Shown here one piece after another: positions 40,093 through 50,635 of a stretch of 64,000 nucleotides of DNA. Source of the stretch: Enterobacter dykesii (GTDB lineage Bacteria > Pseudomonadota > Gammaproteobacteria > Enterobacterales > Enterobacteriaceae); assembly GCF_008364625.2 (NCBI RefSeq), contig NZ_CP126604.1:2790001-2854000 (forward strand). Reading direction: 5' to 3'. Each line of letters opens with the position of its first letter. Position 1 is the stretch's first letter. The notes below the pieces were generated by a model. That model saw nothing but the letters and a program-made list of their open reading frames with translations, made no database searches and was not told the DNA's origin. Made by a program: the position numbers and the translations under genes.

Positions 40093-40536
40093 ATGGCGCA
40101 AAACAGCGCGTTATCAACGCTGAAAGATCTGGCTGAAAAAGAAGTTGATGATGCCGCATTGCAGCTAGGGGCAATGCGACGCGGGTGCCAGCAGGCTGAA
40201 GAACAGTTGAAGATGTTAATCGACTATCAGCATGAATATCGCACCAACCTCAATACCGATATGACACAGGGCATTGGAAGCCAGCGCTGGATTAACTATC
40301 AGCAGTTTATCCAGACGCTGGAGAAGGCGATAGATCAGCATCGCCAGCAGCTTAACCAGTGGACCCAGAAAGTCGATACGGCGCTTAATTTCTGGCGCGA
40401 GAAGAAGCAGCGACTGCAGGCCTGGCAGACTTTACAGGACCGACAGATCGCGGCAACGACCCTGGCGGAAAACCGTCTGGATCAGAAGAAAATGGATGAG
40501 TTTGCCCAGCGCGCATCAATGAGGAAACCGGAATGA
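40093..40536 (+). CDS. fliJ: flagellar export protein FliJ
   Basis: The 147-residue antiparallel coiled coil is the stalk of the FliI hexamer, like the F1 gamma subunit, and couples to FlhA. Length is identical to E. coli FliJ, with [18 protein letters not shown] and a C-terminus of [16 protein letters not shown] conserved. It overlaps fliK by four bases. Confidence 0.96.
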   Translation: MAQNSALSTLKDLAEKEVDDAALQLGAMRRGCQQAEEQLKMLIDYQHEYRTNLNTDMTQGIGSQRWINYQQFIQTLEKAIDQHRQQLNQWTQKVDTALNFWREKKQRLQAWQTLQDRQIAATTLAENRLDQKKMDEFAQRASMRKPE

Positions 40537-41768
40537 TCACACTGCAACAACTGCTGATGAGCGACAGCGACCTGTCAGGCGGCACGCAAACGGGGAAAGG
40601 CACCGACGGTGCACAGGACTTTCTCTCTCTGCTGGCGGGCGCCCTCTCGGACGCAACGGGCAAGGGCAAAGATGCGCCGCTGACCCTGGCTGACCTGAAA
40701 GCCGCCGGCAGTAAACTGTCAAAAGTGGCTCAGGACGCCAAAGAGGATACCACCCTGCAGGCCAAAATCGCCGACCTGCTTTCGCGCCAGTCCGCGCTGA
40801 ACGGCGATGAAACGTCGCCCGTCACGTCGCTTGATACGCTGGTTTCCGGGCTGGTACCGCTGTCTAAGGGCGACGCGCTGAAGACGCTCAATGCGGCGAA
40901 CAGCAAAGATGACGGTAAAAGCGAGCTGAGCGAAGAAGAGCTGGCCGGATTAAGCGCGCTGATGGCGATGCTACCGCACCAGCAGCAAACTACCGCCTCT
41001 CGCGCGGCAGGCAATGACGGCGTTTCCGCCACCTCGACGCTCAATTCCGCGGCGCTTTCGCAAAACGGCGCGGGTCAACCATCCCTGAACGCGGCTACGG
41101 GAAGCCACGATAAAGCGCAGCTTTCTGGGTCTTATCAGAGCCAGGTGAAAAATAACGACCCGGCCCTGCAGGGCAACGCGCCTGCTACACCGGCCGTGGC
41201 CGCGTCGGCAGAAAAGCAGGAGCTCGCCAGTTCGTCCTCTTCATCATCACCAACGGCCACCCTGGCCCCTATTATGTCCAGCCATGCGACCAGTCAGACG
41301 GCCGCCACCGTCGCCACCGCGCCGGTGTTAAGCCAGCCTCTGGGGACCCACGAATGGCAGCAGTCCCTGAGCCAGCACATCACCCTGTTCACTAAGCAGG
41401 GCCAGCAGACGGCAGAGCTGCGCCTGCACCCGGAAGATCTGGGTCAGGTGCAAATTTCGCTTAAGCTGGATGATAACCAGGCGCAGCTGCAGATGGTCTC
41501 TGCGCACAGCCATGTTCGTGCGGCACTGGAAGCCGCGCTGCCGGTACTGCGGACCTCACTGGCGGAAAACGGTATTCAGCTTGCCCAGAGCAGCGTCAGC
41601 AGCGAGAGCTTCGCCGGGCAGCAGCAGTCCTCATCCCAGCAGCAGCACCAGGCTTCGCGTTCCGGCAACACCGGCAGTTTTAATGAAGAGAGCGATGAGT
41701 TACTGCCTGTTCCTGCCGCCCTGCAGTCCGCAGCGCGCGGTAACAGTGCCGTAGACATCTTCGCCTAA
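40533..41768 (+). CDS. fliK: flagellar hook-length control protein FliK
   Basis: The 411-residue secreted ruler measures the hook and switches FlhB from rod/hook to filament export. The N-terminal and central regions (about 1-270) are low-complexity, Ser/Ala/Gln/Thr-rich. The folded C-terminal switch domain shows the hallmark [20 protein letters not shown] (about 289-308), followed by a Gln/Ser-rich tail. It is the last gene of the fliF-fliK unit. Confidence 0.95.
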   Translation: MITLQQLLMSDSDLSGGTQTGKGTDGAQDFLSLLAGALSDATGKGKDAPLTLADLKAAGSKLSKVAQDAKEDTTLQAKIADLLSRQSALNGDETSPVTSLDTLVSGLVPLSKGDALKTLNAANSKDDGKSELSEEELAGLSALMAMLPHQQQTTASRAAGNDGVSATSTLNSAALSQNGAGQPSLNAATGSHDKAQLSGSYQSQVKNNDPALQGNAPATPAVAASAEKQELASSSSSSSPTATLAPIMSSHATSQTAATVATAPVLSQPLGTHEWQQSLSQHITLFTKQGQQTAELRLHPEDLGQVQISLKLDDNQAQLQMVSAHSHVRAALEAALPVLRTSLAENGIQLAQSSVSSESFAGQQQSSSQQQHQASRSGNTGSFNEESDELLPVPAALQSAARGNSAVDIFA

Positions 41769-41809
41769 ACGCCAGAGGTAGCGTGATTATCCCCGTCTTT
41801 TCCACGCTT
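41768..41809 (+). promoter_or_regulatory. FlhD4C2-type box upstream of fliL
   Basis: AACGCCAGAGGTAGCG, a 12-base spacer, and GTCTTTTCCACGCTT form inverted half-sites of the FlhD4C2 kind. They lie 65-105 bases before the fliL start. The left half-site overlaps the end of fliK. Confidence 0.5.
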
Positions 41810-41837
41810 TGACGACAGCAGGACACGGGATAATCAC
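41783..41837 (+). repeat. 11-bp inverted repeat in the fliK-fliL gap
   Basis: GTGATTATCCC (41783-41793) and GGGATAATCAC (41827-41837) are perfect inverted copies 33 bases apart. Overlap with the FlhDC-type box suggests an operator extension or a leader hairpin; no U tract follows. Confidence 0.55.
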
Positions 41838-41874
41838 CTTATTAAGCTGTACCGAAACAGGAAGCTCGTATCAG

Positions 41875-42345
41875 ATGACTGACTCCGCTATCACCAAAAA
41901 AAGTAAGCGTTCCATCTGGATCCCGCTGCTGGTGTTGATCACGCTCGCCGCCTGCGCTACCGCGGGCTATAGTTACTGGCGTATGCAGCAGGAACCGACC
42001 ACCGCTGCAGCCAAAGCTGAAGCACCTCCTCCGCCGGCTCCAGTGTTCTTCCCGCTGGATACCTTCACCGTCAATCTGGGTGATGCGGATCGCGTGCTTT
42101 ACGTTGGCATTACGCTGCGCCTGAAAGATGAAGCCACCCGTTCACGTCTGAACGATTACCTTCCTGAAGTGCGTAGCCGCCTTCTGCTGCTGTTCTCTCG
42201 TCAGGACGCTTCGGCGCTGGCTACCGATGTGGGTAAGCAAAAGCTGGTCGACGCCATTAAACAAACGCTGGCGACCCCGCTGGTAAACGGCCAACCTAAG
42301 CAGGAAGTCACTGACGTTCTGTATACAGCATTCATTCTGCGGTAA
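41875..42345 (+). CDS. fliL: flagellar basal body-associated protein FliL
   Basis: The 156-residue inner-membrane protein has a single membrane helix (about 12-32) and a periplasmic stomatin-like domain that rings the stator and supports torque under load. The [20 protein letters not shown] stretch is nearly identical to E. coli FliL. The start at 41875 ([12 protein letters not shown]) follows AGGAAG; an earlier ATG at 41809 gives an unsupported extension. It is the first gene of fliLMNOPQR. Confidence 0.95.
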   Translation: MTDSAITKKSKRSIWIPLLVLITLAACATAGYSYWRMQQEPTTAAAKAEAPPPPAPVFFPLDTFTVNLGDADRVLYVGITLRLKDEATRSRLNDYLPEVRSRLLLLFSRQDASALATDVGKQKLVDAIKQTLATPLVNGQPKQEVTDVLYTAFILR

Positions 42346-42349
42346 CGAC

Positions 42350-43354
42350 ATGGGCGACAGTATTCTTTCTCAGGCAGAAATCGATGCGCTGCTCAACGGC
42401 GACAGCGATAACAATGATGATCCGCAACCGGGTATTGGCGGCGATAGCGATATTCGTCCCTATGACCCGAATACCCAGCGTCGCGTGGTACGTGAACGTC
42501 TGCAGGCGCTGGAGATCATTAACGAACGTTTTGCACGTCAGTTCCGTATGGGGCTGTTTAACCTGCTGCGTCGTAGCCCGGATATCACGGTCGGTGCGAT
42601 CCGCATTCAGCCGTACCATGAGTTTGCCCGCAACCTGCCGGTGCCGACCAACCTTAACCTGATTCATCTGAAGCCGCTGCGCGGCACTGGCCTGGTGGTG
42701 TTTTCGCCAAGCCTGGTGTTCATCGCGGTGGATAACCTGTTCGGCGGCGACGGGCGTTTCCCGACCAAAGTAGAAGGTCGCGAATTCACCCACACCGAAC
42801 AGCGCGTCATTAACCGCATGCTGAAGCTGGCGCTGGAGTCTTATAGCGACGCGTGGAAAGCGATTAACCCGCTGGAAGTGGAGTACGTCCGTTCTGAGAT
42901 GCAGGTGAAATTTACCAATATCACCACCTCCCCGAACGATATCGTCGTTAACACCCCGTTCCACGTGGAGATCGGTAACCTGACCGGCGAGTTCAACATC
43001 TGCCTGCCGTTCAGCATGATCGAACCGCTGCGCGAGCTGCTGGTTAACCCGCCGCTGGAGAACTCCCGCAACGAAGACCAGAACTGGCGTGAAAACCTGG
43101 TCCGCCAGGTCCAGCATTCGCAGCTTGAACTGGTGGCGAGCTTCGCCGATATCCCGCTGCGGTTATCTCAGATCCTGAAATTACAACCCGGTGATGTTTT
43201 GCCGATAGAAAAACCCGACCGCATTATTGCCCATGTGGATGGTGTCCCCGTGCTGACAAGCCAGTACGGCACGATTAACGGTCAGTATGCGTTACGCGTT
43301 GAGCACTTGATCAACCCGATTTTGAATTCGCTGAATGAGGAACAGCCCAAATGA
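42350..43354 (+). CDS. fliM: flagellar motor switch protein FliM
   Basis: The 334-residue C-ring protein binds CheY-P through its N-terminus (LSQAEIDALLNGD, residues 6-18). The middle CheC-like domain has FGGDGRFPTK, and the C-terminal domain resembles FliN. Length equals E. coli FliM. It starts four bases after fliL and overlaps fliN by four. Confidence 0.97.
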   Translation: MGDSILSQAEIDALLNGDSDNNDDPQPGIGGDSDIRPYDPNTQRRVVRERLQALEIINERFARQFRMGLFNLLRRSPDITVGAIRIQPYHEFARNLPVPTNLNLIHLKPLRGTGLVVFSPSLVFIAVDNLFGGDGRFPTKVEGREFTHTEQRVINRMLKLALESYSDAWKAINPLEVEYVRSEMQVKFTNITTSPNDIVVNTPFHVEIGNLTGEFNICLPFSMIEPLRELLVNPPLENSRNEDQNWRENLVRQVQHSQLELVASFADIPLRLSQILKLQPGDVLPIEKPDRIIAHVDGVPVLTSQYGTINGQYALRVEHLINPILNSLNEEQPK

Positions 43355-43764
43355 GTGACATGAACAATCCGTCCGATGAGAACAGCGGAGCACTGGACGA
43401 TCTGTGGGCTGACGCGTTAAACGAGCAAAAAGCACCCCCGGCCAAAAGTGCAGCGGATGCCGTATTCCAGCAGCTCGGCGGCGGTGACGTCAGCGGCACG
43501 CTGCAGGACATCGACCTGATTATGGATATCCCGGTTAAGCTGACCGTTGAGCTGGGACGCACCCGTATGACCATTAAAGAGCTGCTGCGCCTGACGCAGG
43601 GTTCCGTGGTGGCCCTTGACGGTCTGGCCGGCGAGCCGCTGGATATTCTGATCAACGGTTATCTGATTGCCCAGGGTGAAGTGGTGGTGGTTGCTGATAA
43701 ATACGGCGTACGCATCACCGACATCATTACCCCGTCTGAACGTATGCGTCGTCTGAGCCGTTAA
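43351..43764 (+). CDS. fliN: flagellar motor switch protein FliN
   Basis: The 137-residue C-ring protein is the docking site for FliH-FliI. The C-terminal SpoA domain (VKLTVELGRTRMTIKELL ... ILINGYLIAQGEVVVV) is complete. It overlaps fliM by four bases. Confidence 0.97.
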   Translation: MSDMNNPSDENSGALDDLWADALNEQKAPPAKSAADAVFQQLGGGDVSGTLQDIDLIMDIPVKLTVELGRTRMTIKELLRLTQGSVVALDGLAGEPLDILINGYLIAQGEVVVVADKYGVRITDIITPSERMRRLSR

Positions 43765-43766
43765 GC

Positions 43767-44141
43767 ATGAAAACCCAGGCAACAATATCACAGCCTTCTG
43801 CCGTTCCCGGCTCGCCTCTGCTCCAGGTGAGCGGGGCATTGTTCGGTATTATTGCCTTTATTCTTATCGCCGCCTGGCTGGCGAAGCGCTTTGGCCTGGC
43901 GGGTAAAACCGCCGGTGCCCGCGGCCTGAAGGTCAGCGCGAGCACCACGCTGGGGCCACGCGAGCGCGTGGTCATCGTCGAGGTAGACGATGCGCGTCTG
44001 GTTTTGGGCGTAACGGCCTCAAACATCAGCGTATTACACAAGCTGCCGCCCGCCCCTGCTGTGGTGGACGAGCGCGCAGACGCCCCTGCGGATTTTCAGT
44101 CCGTCATGAAGAGTTTGCTTAAGCGTTCCGGGAGATCCTAA
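43767..44141 (+). CDS. fliO: flagellar export protein FliO
   Basis: The 124-residue bitopic membrane protein has one helix (about 24-42; [19 protein letters not shown]) and a small cytoplasmic part with [20 protein letters not shown]. FliO helps assemble the FliP ring. It is close in length to E. coli FliO (121), starts two bases after fliN and overlaps fliP by one base. Confidence 0.95.
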   Translation: MKTQATISQPSAVPGSPLLQVSGALFGIIAFILIAAWLAKRFGLAGKTAGARGLKVSASTTLGPRERVVIVEVDDARLVLGVTASNISVLHKLPPAPAVVDERADAPADFQSVMKSLLKRSGRS

Positions 44142-44878
44142 TGCGCCGTTTGTTATCCCTGACGCTTGCGGGCGTTGGCCTGTTTGCTCCCGCAGTCTAT
44201 GCACAGCTGCCCGGTCTGGTCTCCACCCCTCTCTCAGGCGGCGGACAAAGCTGGTCGCTTCCGGTGCAGACGCTGGTATTCATCACCTCGCTGACGTTTA
44301 TTCCGGCTATCCTGCTGATGATGACCAGCTTCACCCGCATCATCATCGTCTTTGGTCTGCTGCGAAACGCGCTGGGAACCCCTTCCGCCCCACCAAACCA
44401 GGTTCTGCTGGGGCTGGCGCTGTTTTTGACTTTTTTCATTATGTCGCCGGTTATCGACAAGATTTATACCGACGCCTATCAGCCGTTCAGCGAAGACAAA
44501 ATCTCCATGCAGGAGGCGCTGGATAAAGGCGCGCAGCCGCTGCGGGAATTTATGCTGCGCCAGACCCGCGAAGCCGACCTGGCCCTCTTTGCCCGCCTGT
44601 CCAACACCGGCGAGCTGCAGGGACCGGAATCAGTGCCAATGCGTATTCTTCTGCCTGCCTATGTCACCAGCGAGCTGAAAACCGCATTCCAGATTGGCTT
44701 TACCATCTTTATTCCGTTCCTGATTATCGACCTGGTGATCGCCAGCGTCCTGATGGCGCTCGGGATGATGATGGTGCCGCCCGCGACCATTGCCCTGCCC
44801 TTTAAGATCATGCTCTTTGTGCTGGTCGACGGCTGGCAGTTGCTGGTCAGTTCGCTGGCGCAGAGTTTCTACAGTTAA
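44141..44878 (+). CDS. fliP: flagellar export gate protein FliP
   Basis: The 245-residue core subunit of the FliP5-FliQ4-FliR1 gate has a cleavable signal peptide ([21 protein letters not shown]). Conserved segments are [20 protein letters not shown], with [15 protein letters not shown] following. Length equals E. coli FliP. Confidence 0.97.
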   Translation: MRRLLSLTLAGVGLFAPAVYAQLPGLVSTPLSGGGQSWSLPVQTLVFITSLTFIPAILLMMTSFTRIIIVFGLLRNALGTPSAPPNQVLLGLALFLTFFIMSPVIDKIYTDAYQPFSEDKISMQEALDKGAQPLREFMLRQTREADLALFARLSNTGELQGPESVPMRILLPAYVTSELKTAFQIGFTIFIPFLIIDLVIASVLMALGMMMVPPATIALPFKIMLFVLVDGWQLLVSSLAQSFYS

Positions 44879-44887
44879 GGAACGGCA

Positions 44888-45157
44888 ATGACACCCGAAT
44901 CGGTCATGATGATGGGCACGGAAGCGATGAAAATCGCGATTGCCGTTGCCGCGCCGCTGCTGCTTGTCGCGCTGGTTACCGGTCTGATTATCAGTATCCT
45001 GCAGGCCGCCACGCAGATTAACGAAATGACGCTGTCGTTCATCCCGAAAATCATCGCCGTGTTCGTGGCGATTATCGTGGCCGGGCCGTGGATGCTGAAC
45101 CTGTTGCTGGACTATATGCGCAACCTGTTTACCAATCTGCCGTACATCATCGGCTGA
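44888..45157 (+). CDS. fliQ: flagellar export gate protein FliQ
   Basis: The 89-residue double-helix membrane protein is the lateral part of the gate. It has [20 protein letters not shown] and the FIPKIIAVF segment. Length equals E. coli FliQ. Confidence 0.97.
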   Translation: MTPESVMMMGTEAMKIAIAVAAPLLLVALVTGLIISILQAATQINEMTLSFIPKIIAVFVAIIVAGPWMLNLLLDYMRNLFTNLPYIIG

Positions 45158-45164
45158 CCTGACG

Positions 45165-45950
45165 ATGCTGCACTTCACCAGCGACCAGTGGGTTCAGTGG
45201 CTCGGCGTCTACTTCTGGCCGATGCTGCGCATCATGGCGCTGATCTCCACCGCCCCCATTCTCAGTGAGAAATCGATACCCAAGCGCGTCAAGGTGGGGC
45301 TGGGCATCATCATTTCAATTATCGTCGCGCCCTCTCTTCCCCCCGTGGATATTCCGATCTTCTCGGCGAATGCAGTGTGGGTGGCCTTGCAGCAGGTGAT
45401 GATTGGCGTCGCCGTCGGCTTTACCATGCAGCTCGCCTTTGCCGCGGTGCGTACCGCAGGGGAACTGATCGGCCTGCAGATGGGGCTATCGTTCGCCACG
45501 TTTGTCGATCCCGGTAGTCATCTCAATATGCCCGTGCTGGCGCGCATTATCGATCTGCTCGCCATGCTGCTGTTCCTGTCGTTCAACGGCCATCTCTGGC
45601 TTATCTCCATGCTGGTGGATACGTTCCATACGCTGCCGATTGGCGAAAATCCGGTGAACAGCAACGCTTTCCTGGCGCTCACCCGAGCGGCGGGGCTAAT
45701 TTTCCTGAACGGGCTGATGCTGGCACTGCCGATCATCACCCTGCTGCTGACCGTCAACCTGGCGTTAGGTTTACTCAACCGAATGGCGCCGCAGCTTTCA
45801 GTGTTTGTCATTGGTTTTCCGCTGACGCTGACGGTTGGGATTTTATTAATGTCATTACTGATGCCACTTATCGCTCCCTTCTGTGAACATTTATTCGGCG
45901 AGATATTCAACCTGTTAGCGGATATTGTCAGCGAGCTGCCACGTAAATAA
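45165..45950 (+). CDS. fliR: flagellar export gate protein FliR
   Basis: The 261-residue membrane protein caps the FliPQR assembly. The pattern [19 protein letters not shown] and [14 protein letters not shown] is typical, and length equals E. coli FliR. It ends the fliLMNOPQR unit. No clear terminator was seen after it before rcsA. Confidence 0.97.
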   Translation: MLHFTSDQWVQWLGVYFWPMLRIMALISTAPILSEKSIPKRVKVGLGIIISIIVAPSLPPVDIPIFSANAVWVALQQVMIGVAVGFTMQLAFAAVRTAGELIGLQMGLSFATFVDPGSHLNMPVLARIIDLLAMLLFLSFNGHLWLISMLVDTFHTLPIGENPVNSNAFLALTRAAGLIFLNGLMLALPIITLLLTVNLALGLLNRMAPQLSVFVIGFPLTLTVGILLMSLLMPLIAPFCEHLFGEIFNLLADIVSELPRK

Positions 45951-45977
45951 TAACCCTCACGGTTGATATTGTCTTTC

Positions 45978-46095
45978 TGAGGATATTCCTAAAATAAAAC
46001 ACGTAAAACATCTTCCAGGATATATCTGACGCGGTTTAATTGTTTCTAACCATCTCACAATACTTAATATTTACTTTACTTTAAGAAGATTCCTG
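45978..46095 (+). promoter_or_regulatory. two RcsAB-type boxes upstream of rcsA
   Basis: TGAGGATATTCCTA (45978-45991) and TAAGAAGATTCCTG (46082-46095) each match 12 of 14 bases of TAAGAATATTCCTA, the RcsAB box. RcsA is autoactivated through such a box in E. coli. The region 45951-46244 is AT-rich, as expected for H-NS silencing, and contains an 8-bp inverted repeat TACGGGAT/ATCCCGTA (46114-46121/46175-46182). Confidence 0.6.
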
Positions 46096-46244
46096 GCAAA
46101 TTATACGTAACTTTACGGGATAGTGAGTCCGCCTGAAAGTCTTTGTCATGCTCACAGGTTTATTATTTTTTTCCATCCCGTATGGCTGTTTTGAGCTCTC
46201 AGGCAGATGGTGAATTATCGTTACGCATTGAGTGAGGGTATGCC

Positions 46245-46868
46245 ATGTCAACGATCATTATGGATTTATGCAGCTACACCCGGCTAGGGTTAACCGGGTA
46301 CCTGGCAAGCAGAGGGGTAAGAAAGAGAGACATCAACGATGCACACACCGTTGACGAACTCGCAGCCGCTTGTGACGAACTAAAACCAGGCGTGGTGTTT
46401 ATTAATGAGGACTGTTTCATTCACGATCCAGCCAACAGTCAGCACATTAAGCAAATCATTAATCAGCATCCAAAAACCCTGTTTATTGTTTTTATGGCGA
46501 TCGCGAATATCCATTTCGATGAGTATTTGTTGGTCCGTAAAAATTTATTGATCAGTTCTAAATCGATTAAACCCGAGTCGCTGGATGACATTCTGGGTGA
46601 TTATTTGAATAAAGAAGTTAAAAATGTAGGAGCGGTTAACTTACCCACCCTATCATTAAGCAGGACTGAATCAAGTATGCTGCGAATGTGGATGGCGGGA
46701 CAAGGAACTATTCAGATCTCTGACCAGATGAATATTAAAGCGAAAACCGTTTCGTCACACAAAGGAAATATTAAAAGGAAAATTAAAACGCATAATAAGC
46801 AAGTGATCTACCACGTGGTACGCCTGACCGATAATGTGACGAACGGGATTTTCGTCAACATGCGTTAG
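46245..46868 (+). CDS. rcsA: capsule regulator RcsA
   Basis: The 207-residue LuxR-family auxiliary regulator pairs with RcsB to activate colanic acid genes and repress flhDC. The C-terminal helix-turn-helix ([20 protein letters not shown] ... [14 protein letters not shown]) is complete, and the N-terminus [20 protein letters not shown] is typical. Lon degrades RcsA, and DsrA RNA relieves H-NS silencing of it in E. coli; both dsrA and dsrB lie just downstream here. Confidence 0.96.
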   Translation: MSTIIMDLCSYTRLGLTGYLASRGVRKRDINDAHTVDELAAACDELKPGVVFINEDCFIHDPANSQHIKQIINQHPKTLFIVFMAIANIHFDEYLLVRKNLLISSKSIKPESLDDILGDYLNKEVKNVGAVNLPTLSLSRTESSMLRMWMAGQGTIQISDQMNIKAKTVSSHKGNIKRKIKTHNKQVIYHVVRLTDNVTNGIFVNMR

Positions 46869-46897
46869 ACGCTTAAGACCTGTGCACCCTACCTTTG

Positions 46898-46928
46898 ATC
46901 TCTGGCCTGGCCAGAGATTTTTGCTTTT
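46898..46928 (+). terminator. rcsA terminator
   Basis: ATCTCTGG (46898-46905) pairs with CCAGAGAT (46911-46918), followed by TTTTTGCTTTT, 30 bases after the stop. Confidence 0.88.
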
Positions 46929-46969
46929 GCAGAGGGTGTCGGGCACGCGCTGTGCTACCCGACGCCGTG

Positions 46970-47515
<546 letters not shown>

Positions 47516-47521
47516 GGCGAA

Positions 47522-47611
47522 AAAAATCCCGGTCATGGGGATGACCGGGATCAAAACTTGCTTATGCAAGAAGCACTTGAAAATTCGTTACACCAGGAAA
47601 TCTGATGTACA
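47522..47611 (-). ncRNA. dsrA: DsrA small regulatory RNA
   Basis: This roughly 90-base Hfq-dependent RNA activates rpoS translation and represses hns and rbsD in E. coli. ACATCAGATTTCCTGGTGTA and CGAATTTTCAAGTGCTTCTT, the rpoS- and hns-pairing parts, are almost unchanged. The third stem is a terminator of ATCCCGGTCAT/ATGACCGGGAT with seven U; its sequence differs from E. coli but its fold is kept. It is encoded opposite to yodD, between yodD and yedP, as in E. coli. Confidence 0.93.
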
Positions 47612-47615
47612 TGCC

Positions 47616-47644
47616 ACACTATCCCCAACGAATTTGGCTGACAA
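47616..47644 (-). promoter_or_regulatory. dsrA promoter
   Basis: On the minus strand TTGTCA (47644-47639) and TAGTGT (47621-47616) are separated by 17 bp; the predicted start falls at about 47609-47611. In E. coli this promoter is more active at low temperature. Confidence 0.75.
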
Positions 47645-47816
47645 GCATATATTCTTACGATGAATATAATATTTTTAACATAATGCTTTTCGTTATGAGC
47701 AATAACACGCGCCGAATGCGGGTTTGCCAGGGGCATCCCTCTTTTCTCCGGTTTTCGCCTTAATTATTTTTTAGGAATTTTCTTAGACCGAGACGCATCT
47801 GTTACCAGGAGTCGCT

Positions 47817-48617
47817 ATGCCTTCACTGCAGGATACATTGCTGATTTTCTCTGACCTGGATGGTTCACTGCTGGATATTCACACCTATGAGTGGCAACCC
47901 GCCATGCCCTGGCTGGACAGGCTGCTGGATAATCAGGTTCCGGTCATTCTTTGCAGCAGCAAGACCGCGGCAGAGATGCTCGATCTCCAGCTGGATCTGG
48001 GGCTTGAAGGCTTGCCTTTTATTGCCGAGAACGGCGCGGTGATTCAGCCTGACGTGCGCTGGAATAAGGTTCAGCGCCAGATCAGGGGGATGACGCACCG
48101 GGATATTCGCCCGCGAATCGAGCAAATCCGTCTGCAGACGGGCTATAAATTCACCACTTTTGACGATGTGGATGATCATGTTATCAGCGAGTGGACCGGA
48201 CTGACGCGCTACCGTTCGGCGCTTGCCCGCAAGCATGAAGCGTCCGTCACGCTCATCTGGCGGGATACTGACGAGAAACTGGTCCAGTTTGAAGAGGAAC
48301 TGGCGAATGTCGGCCTGAAATGCCTGCAGGGCGCGCGCTTCTGGCATGTTCTGGACGCCCGCTGCGGCAAAGACGTTGCGGTGAACTGGCTGATTGAGCA
48401 ATACCGCGAGCAGGAAGAGATTGAACCCACCACGCTGGGGCTCGGCGACGGTCCCAATGATGCGCCGCTGCTCGACAGCGTTGACTTCGCGGTGGTGATT
48501 AAGGGCATTAACCGCCAGGGCATCACGCTACGGGACGATAATCCCGCCCGGGTTTATCACACCCGGCAGCCCGGCCCGGCGGGCTGGCAGGAGGGGCTGG
48601 ATCACTTCCTGTCCTGA
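47817..48617 (+). CDS. yedP: mannosyl-3-phosphoglycerate phosphatase-related protein YedP
   Basis: The 266-residue HAD-family hydrolase is of the MPGP class. Motif I is [10 protein letters not shown] (residues 12-21), with the nucleophile Asp14 and acid/base Asp16; motif II is CSSKT; motif IV is [12 protein letters not shown]. Family members remove phosphate from mannosyl-3-phosphoglycerate, but enterobacteria are not known to make that solute here, so the true substrate is uncertain. CAGGAG precedes the ATG. The last 16 bases overlap the convergent dgcQ. Confidence 0.93.
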   Translation: MPSLQDTLLIFSDLDGSLLDIHTYEWQPAMPWLDRLLDNQVPVILCSSKTAAEMLDLQLDLGLEGLPFIAENGAVIQPDVRWNKVQRQIRGMTHRDIRPRIEQIRLQTGYKFTTFDDVDDHVISEWTGLTRYRSALARKHEASVTLIWRDTDEKLVQFEEELANVGLKCLQGARFWHVLDARCGKDVAVNWLIEQYREQEEIEPTTLGLGDGPNDAPLLDSVDFAVVIKGINRQGITLRDDNPARVYHTRQPGPAGWQEGLDHFLS

Positions 48618-50308
48618 TCCCGCCAGACGACACGGTTACGCCCGCTCTGTTTGGCCTGATACAGCCGGGCGTCCGCCACGGACTGCAGCTGTTCAAACTC
48701 GTAGTTACCCGCTTCATCCGCGCTGCTGACCCCCAGCGACGCGCTGACGCGCAGGGTCGTGCTCTTCTTCACCAGGATCTCCTTACTGTTGATCCGGCAA
48801 CGTATACGGTCCGCGACGCTTCTCGCCTCCTCCAGACCGATCCCCGGCAGGACGATGCAAAATTCTTCCCCGCCTACGCGCCCTGCCACATCATTCTTGC
48901 GTAGCGCGCTGGCAATCAGTCCTGCCGTGTGGGAGAGCACTTTATCCCCGGCCTGATGGCCGAAGCGGTCGTTGATGTTTTTAAAACAGTCGAGATCGAT
49001 CTGAATCACAGAGAACGGCAGCGACTGCTGGCGACAGGTTTCCGCCAGCAATTTTGCCCGGTCGAACAGCGCGCCGCGATTATTCAGCCGCGTAAGCGGA
49101 TCATGCCAGGCCTGCCACTGGAGCGAGTGCTGAAGCGTGTACATGTTACTCACCATGCGGCGGATCACCAGCCACGAGATCAATAGCATGGCGGTAAAGA
49201 GCGCCCACAGTAGCGCCAGCACGATGCTGATGCTGCCGAAGTCGTCCTGTACCCCTTCGTGCAGGGTGTGGATCCGCAGGACGACGCCGTCGAAGTGATC
49301 GAGCCGTTCCCAGCTGACAAAACGGCTTCCGAGGCGGATCCCGCCGCCGGTAGCGTGCTCAATCGCCTGCGCAATCTGCGCCGTTTCACGTTCGTCAAAA
49401 TGGTTAACCACGTTTCCCGTACGGGCAGAGGTGGCAATCATATTGAGCCGGGTATCGTACAGCTGATACTCCCCTTCCGTTCGGTCTTCCGTCGCATCGG
49501 CCAGCAGGCGCTGCATCGTGCTAAGCGTAAAATCCATCGCCACGACGCCATACCAGTAATGATCGAAATAGATGGGAACGCTGGCGGTGATCGTACGTTC
49601 ATCATTGGTCCAGGATGACGGGGTAGAGATAAACCAGCGCACCGCGCGAGCGCGATTGTTCCGCTCTGACTGCTGGGTAAACCAGGGCTGCGTGACCAGA
49701 TGGTAATAGCGGGAGGTAATATCCCCCGCCTGGTCCGGCGTATCCGTGGAAAGGAAAAAACCGGCACGAGAGACGTAGATCACCCGCGCTTCCGTTTGTG
49801 CTCTCGACGACGCCAGCCTGAGAAGATACCCCACTTCGAGCGCGGCAGAAATTTCATGACTGATGCGCTCAGCGTCCCGATTCAGAAGCGTGGTTTTATC
49901 CACGAACACATCCGAGACCCCGTTTATGGGAAGCGTGCGCTTTTTATCAACGGCAATCTGCCAGGTTGGAAGCATGCGGACGGTATTAAAGCGTGATACC
50001 GCATCCTGTAAGACTTCAAAGGCCAGCGGCGTCTCGATCGCATCATGCATGCCCTGACGGAAAAACAGCATCCTGTCCACGCTGTTCTGCAGCTGCCGGT
50101 CCAGAGAACTGGCCACCGTATCCAGATGATTGCGCTGGCTGGAGATGTAGGCCTCTTCCAGTACCACCACTTCACGCCAGGTCAGTAGAGTGGAAAATAC
50201 CAGAACCACCAGAAAACAGAGATTAACAATCAACCCCGGATTGCTACGCTTATGCAGCCACTGCAAAAAAGATTGTCTTACAACAAAGGTATCGCGCTGC
50301 ACACACAC
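48602..50308 (-). CDS. dgcQ: diguanylate cyclase DgcQ
   Basis: The 568-residue inner-membrane enzyme makes c-di-GMP from two GTP. Two membrane helices (about 27-44 and 360-382) flank a large periplasmic sensor domain that is more diverged from E. coli YedQ than the rest. The catalytic GGDEF domain has GGEEF in [13 protein letters not shown], and an allosteric I-site RKND lies five residues before the GR-V. In E. coli DgcQ it affects cellulose and biofilm. The start at 50308 gives a length near the E. coli protein (564). Confidence 0.95.
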   Translation of the reverse strand: MCVQRDTFVVRQSFLQWLHKRSNPGLIVNLCFLVVLVFSTLLTWREVVVLEEAYISSQRNHLDTVASSLDRQLQNSVDRMLFFRQGMHDAIETPLAFEVLQDAVSRFNTVRMLPTWQIAVDKKRTLPINGVSDVFVDKTTLLNRDAERISHEISAALEVGYLLRLASSRAQTEARVIYVSRAGFFLSTDTPDQAGDITSRYYHLVTQPWFTQQSERNNRARAVRWFISTPSSWTNDERTITASVPIYFDHYWYGVVAMDFTLSTMQRLLADATEDRTEGEYQLYDTRLNMIATSARTGNVVNHFDERETAQIAQAIEHATGGGIRLGSRFVSWERLDHFDGVVLRIHTLHEGVQDDFGSISIVLALLWALFTAMLLISWLVIRRMVSNMYTLQHSLQWQAWHDPLTRLNNRGALFDRAKLLAETCRQQSLPFSVIQIDLDCFKNINDRFGHQAGDKVLSHTAGLIASALRKNDVAGRVGGEEFCIVLPGIGLEEARSVADRIRCRINSKEILVKKSTTLRVSASLGVSSADEAGNYEFEQLQSVADARLYQAKQSGRNRVVWRDQDRK

Positions 50309-50342
50309 TCCCTGATCGCTGCTTTCACCCGGTACTTGAGAT

Positions 50343-50368
50343 AAAAACGCCCGGCAAAGCCGGGCGTT
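50343..50368 (-). terminator. yodC terminator
   Basis: AACGCCCGGC (50346-50355) pairs with GCCGGGCGTT (50359-50368) around AAA. On the minus strand a U run follows. Confidence 0.85.
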
Positions 50369-50374
50369 ATGTGA

Positions 50375-50557
50375 TTAAGCCTTGTCCCGCTGGTGCTGCC
50401 CGTCCCCCGGCTGAAGCTCATCTTCACGAAATGCTTCCCGCTTGATGCCATAGCCATCGTGCCACCGGCATTCCACCATTCCGCTGGAATAGCCGGTCAC
50501 AATCATACGTGGGCCGCCCTTCTTAGGCTTAACTTCATCACTGACCAAAAAGACCAT
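50375..50557 (-). CDS. yodC: DUF2158 family protein YodC
   Basis: The 60-residue protein matches E. coli YodC in length and core (KGGPRMIVTGYSSGMVECRW). Function is unknown; proteins of this family are small and SH3-like. CAGGAGG-type Shine-Dalgarno lies before the start, and a strong terminator follows the stop. Confidence 0.94.
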   Translation of the reverse strand: MVFLVSDEVKPKKGGPRMIVTGYSSGMVECRWHDGYGIKREAFREDELQPGDGQHQRDKA

Positions 50558-50635
50558 ACCTGCCTCCTGTATCAGGGTGAAACTGTTTCAATTTAGACGA
50601 GGAATGGTCTTTTTGCATCCCACAGCGGGTAACAA

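Noticed and set aside
42332..43117. 261-codon frame opposite fliM
   Set aside because: Shadow of fliM, with the skewed composition of antisense frames.
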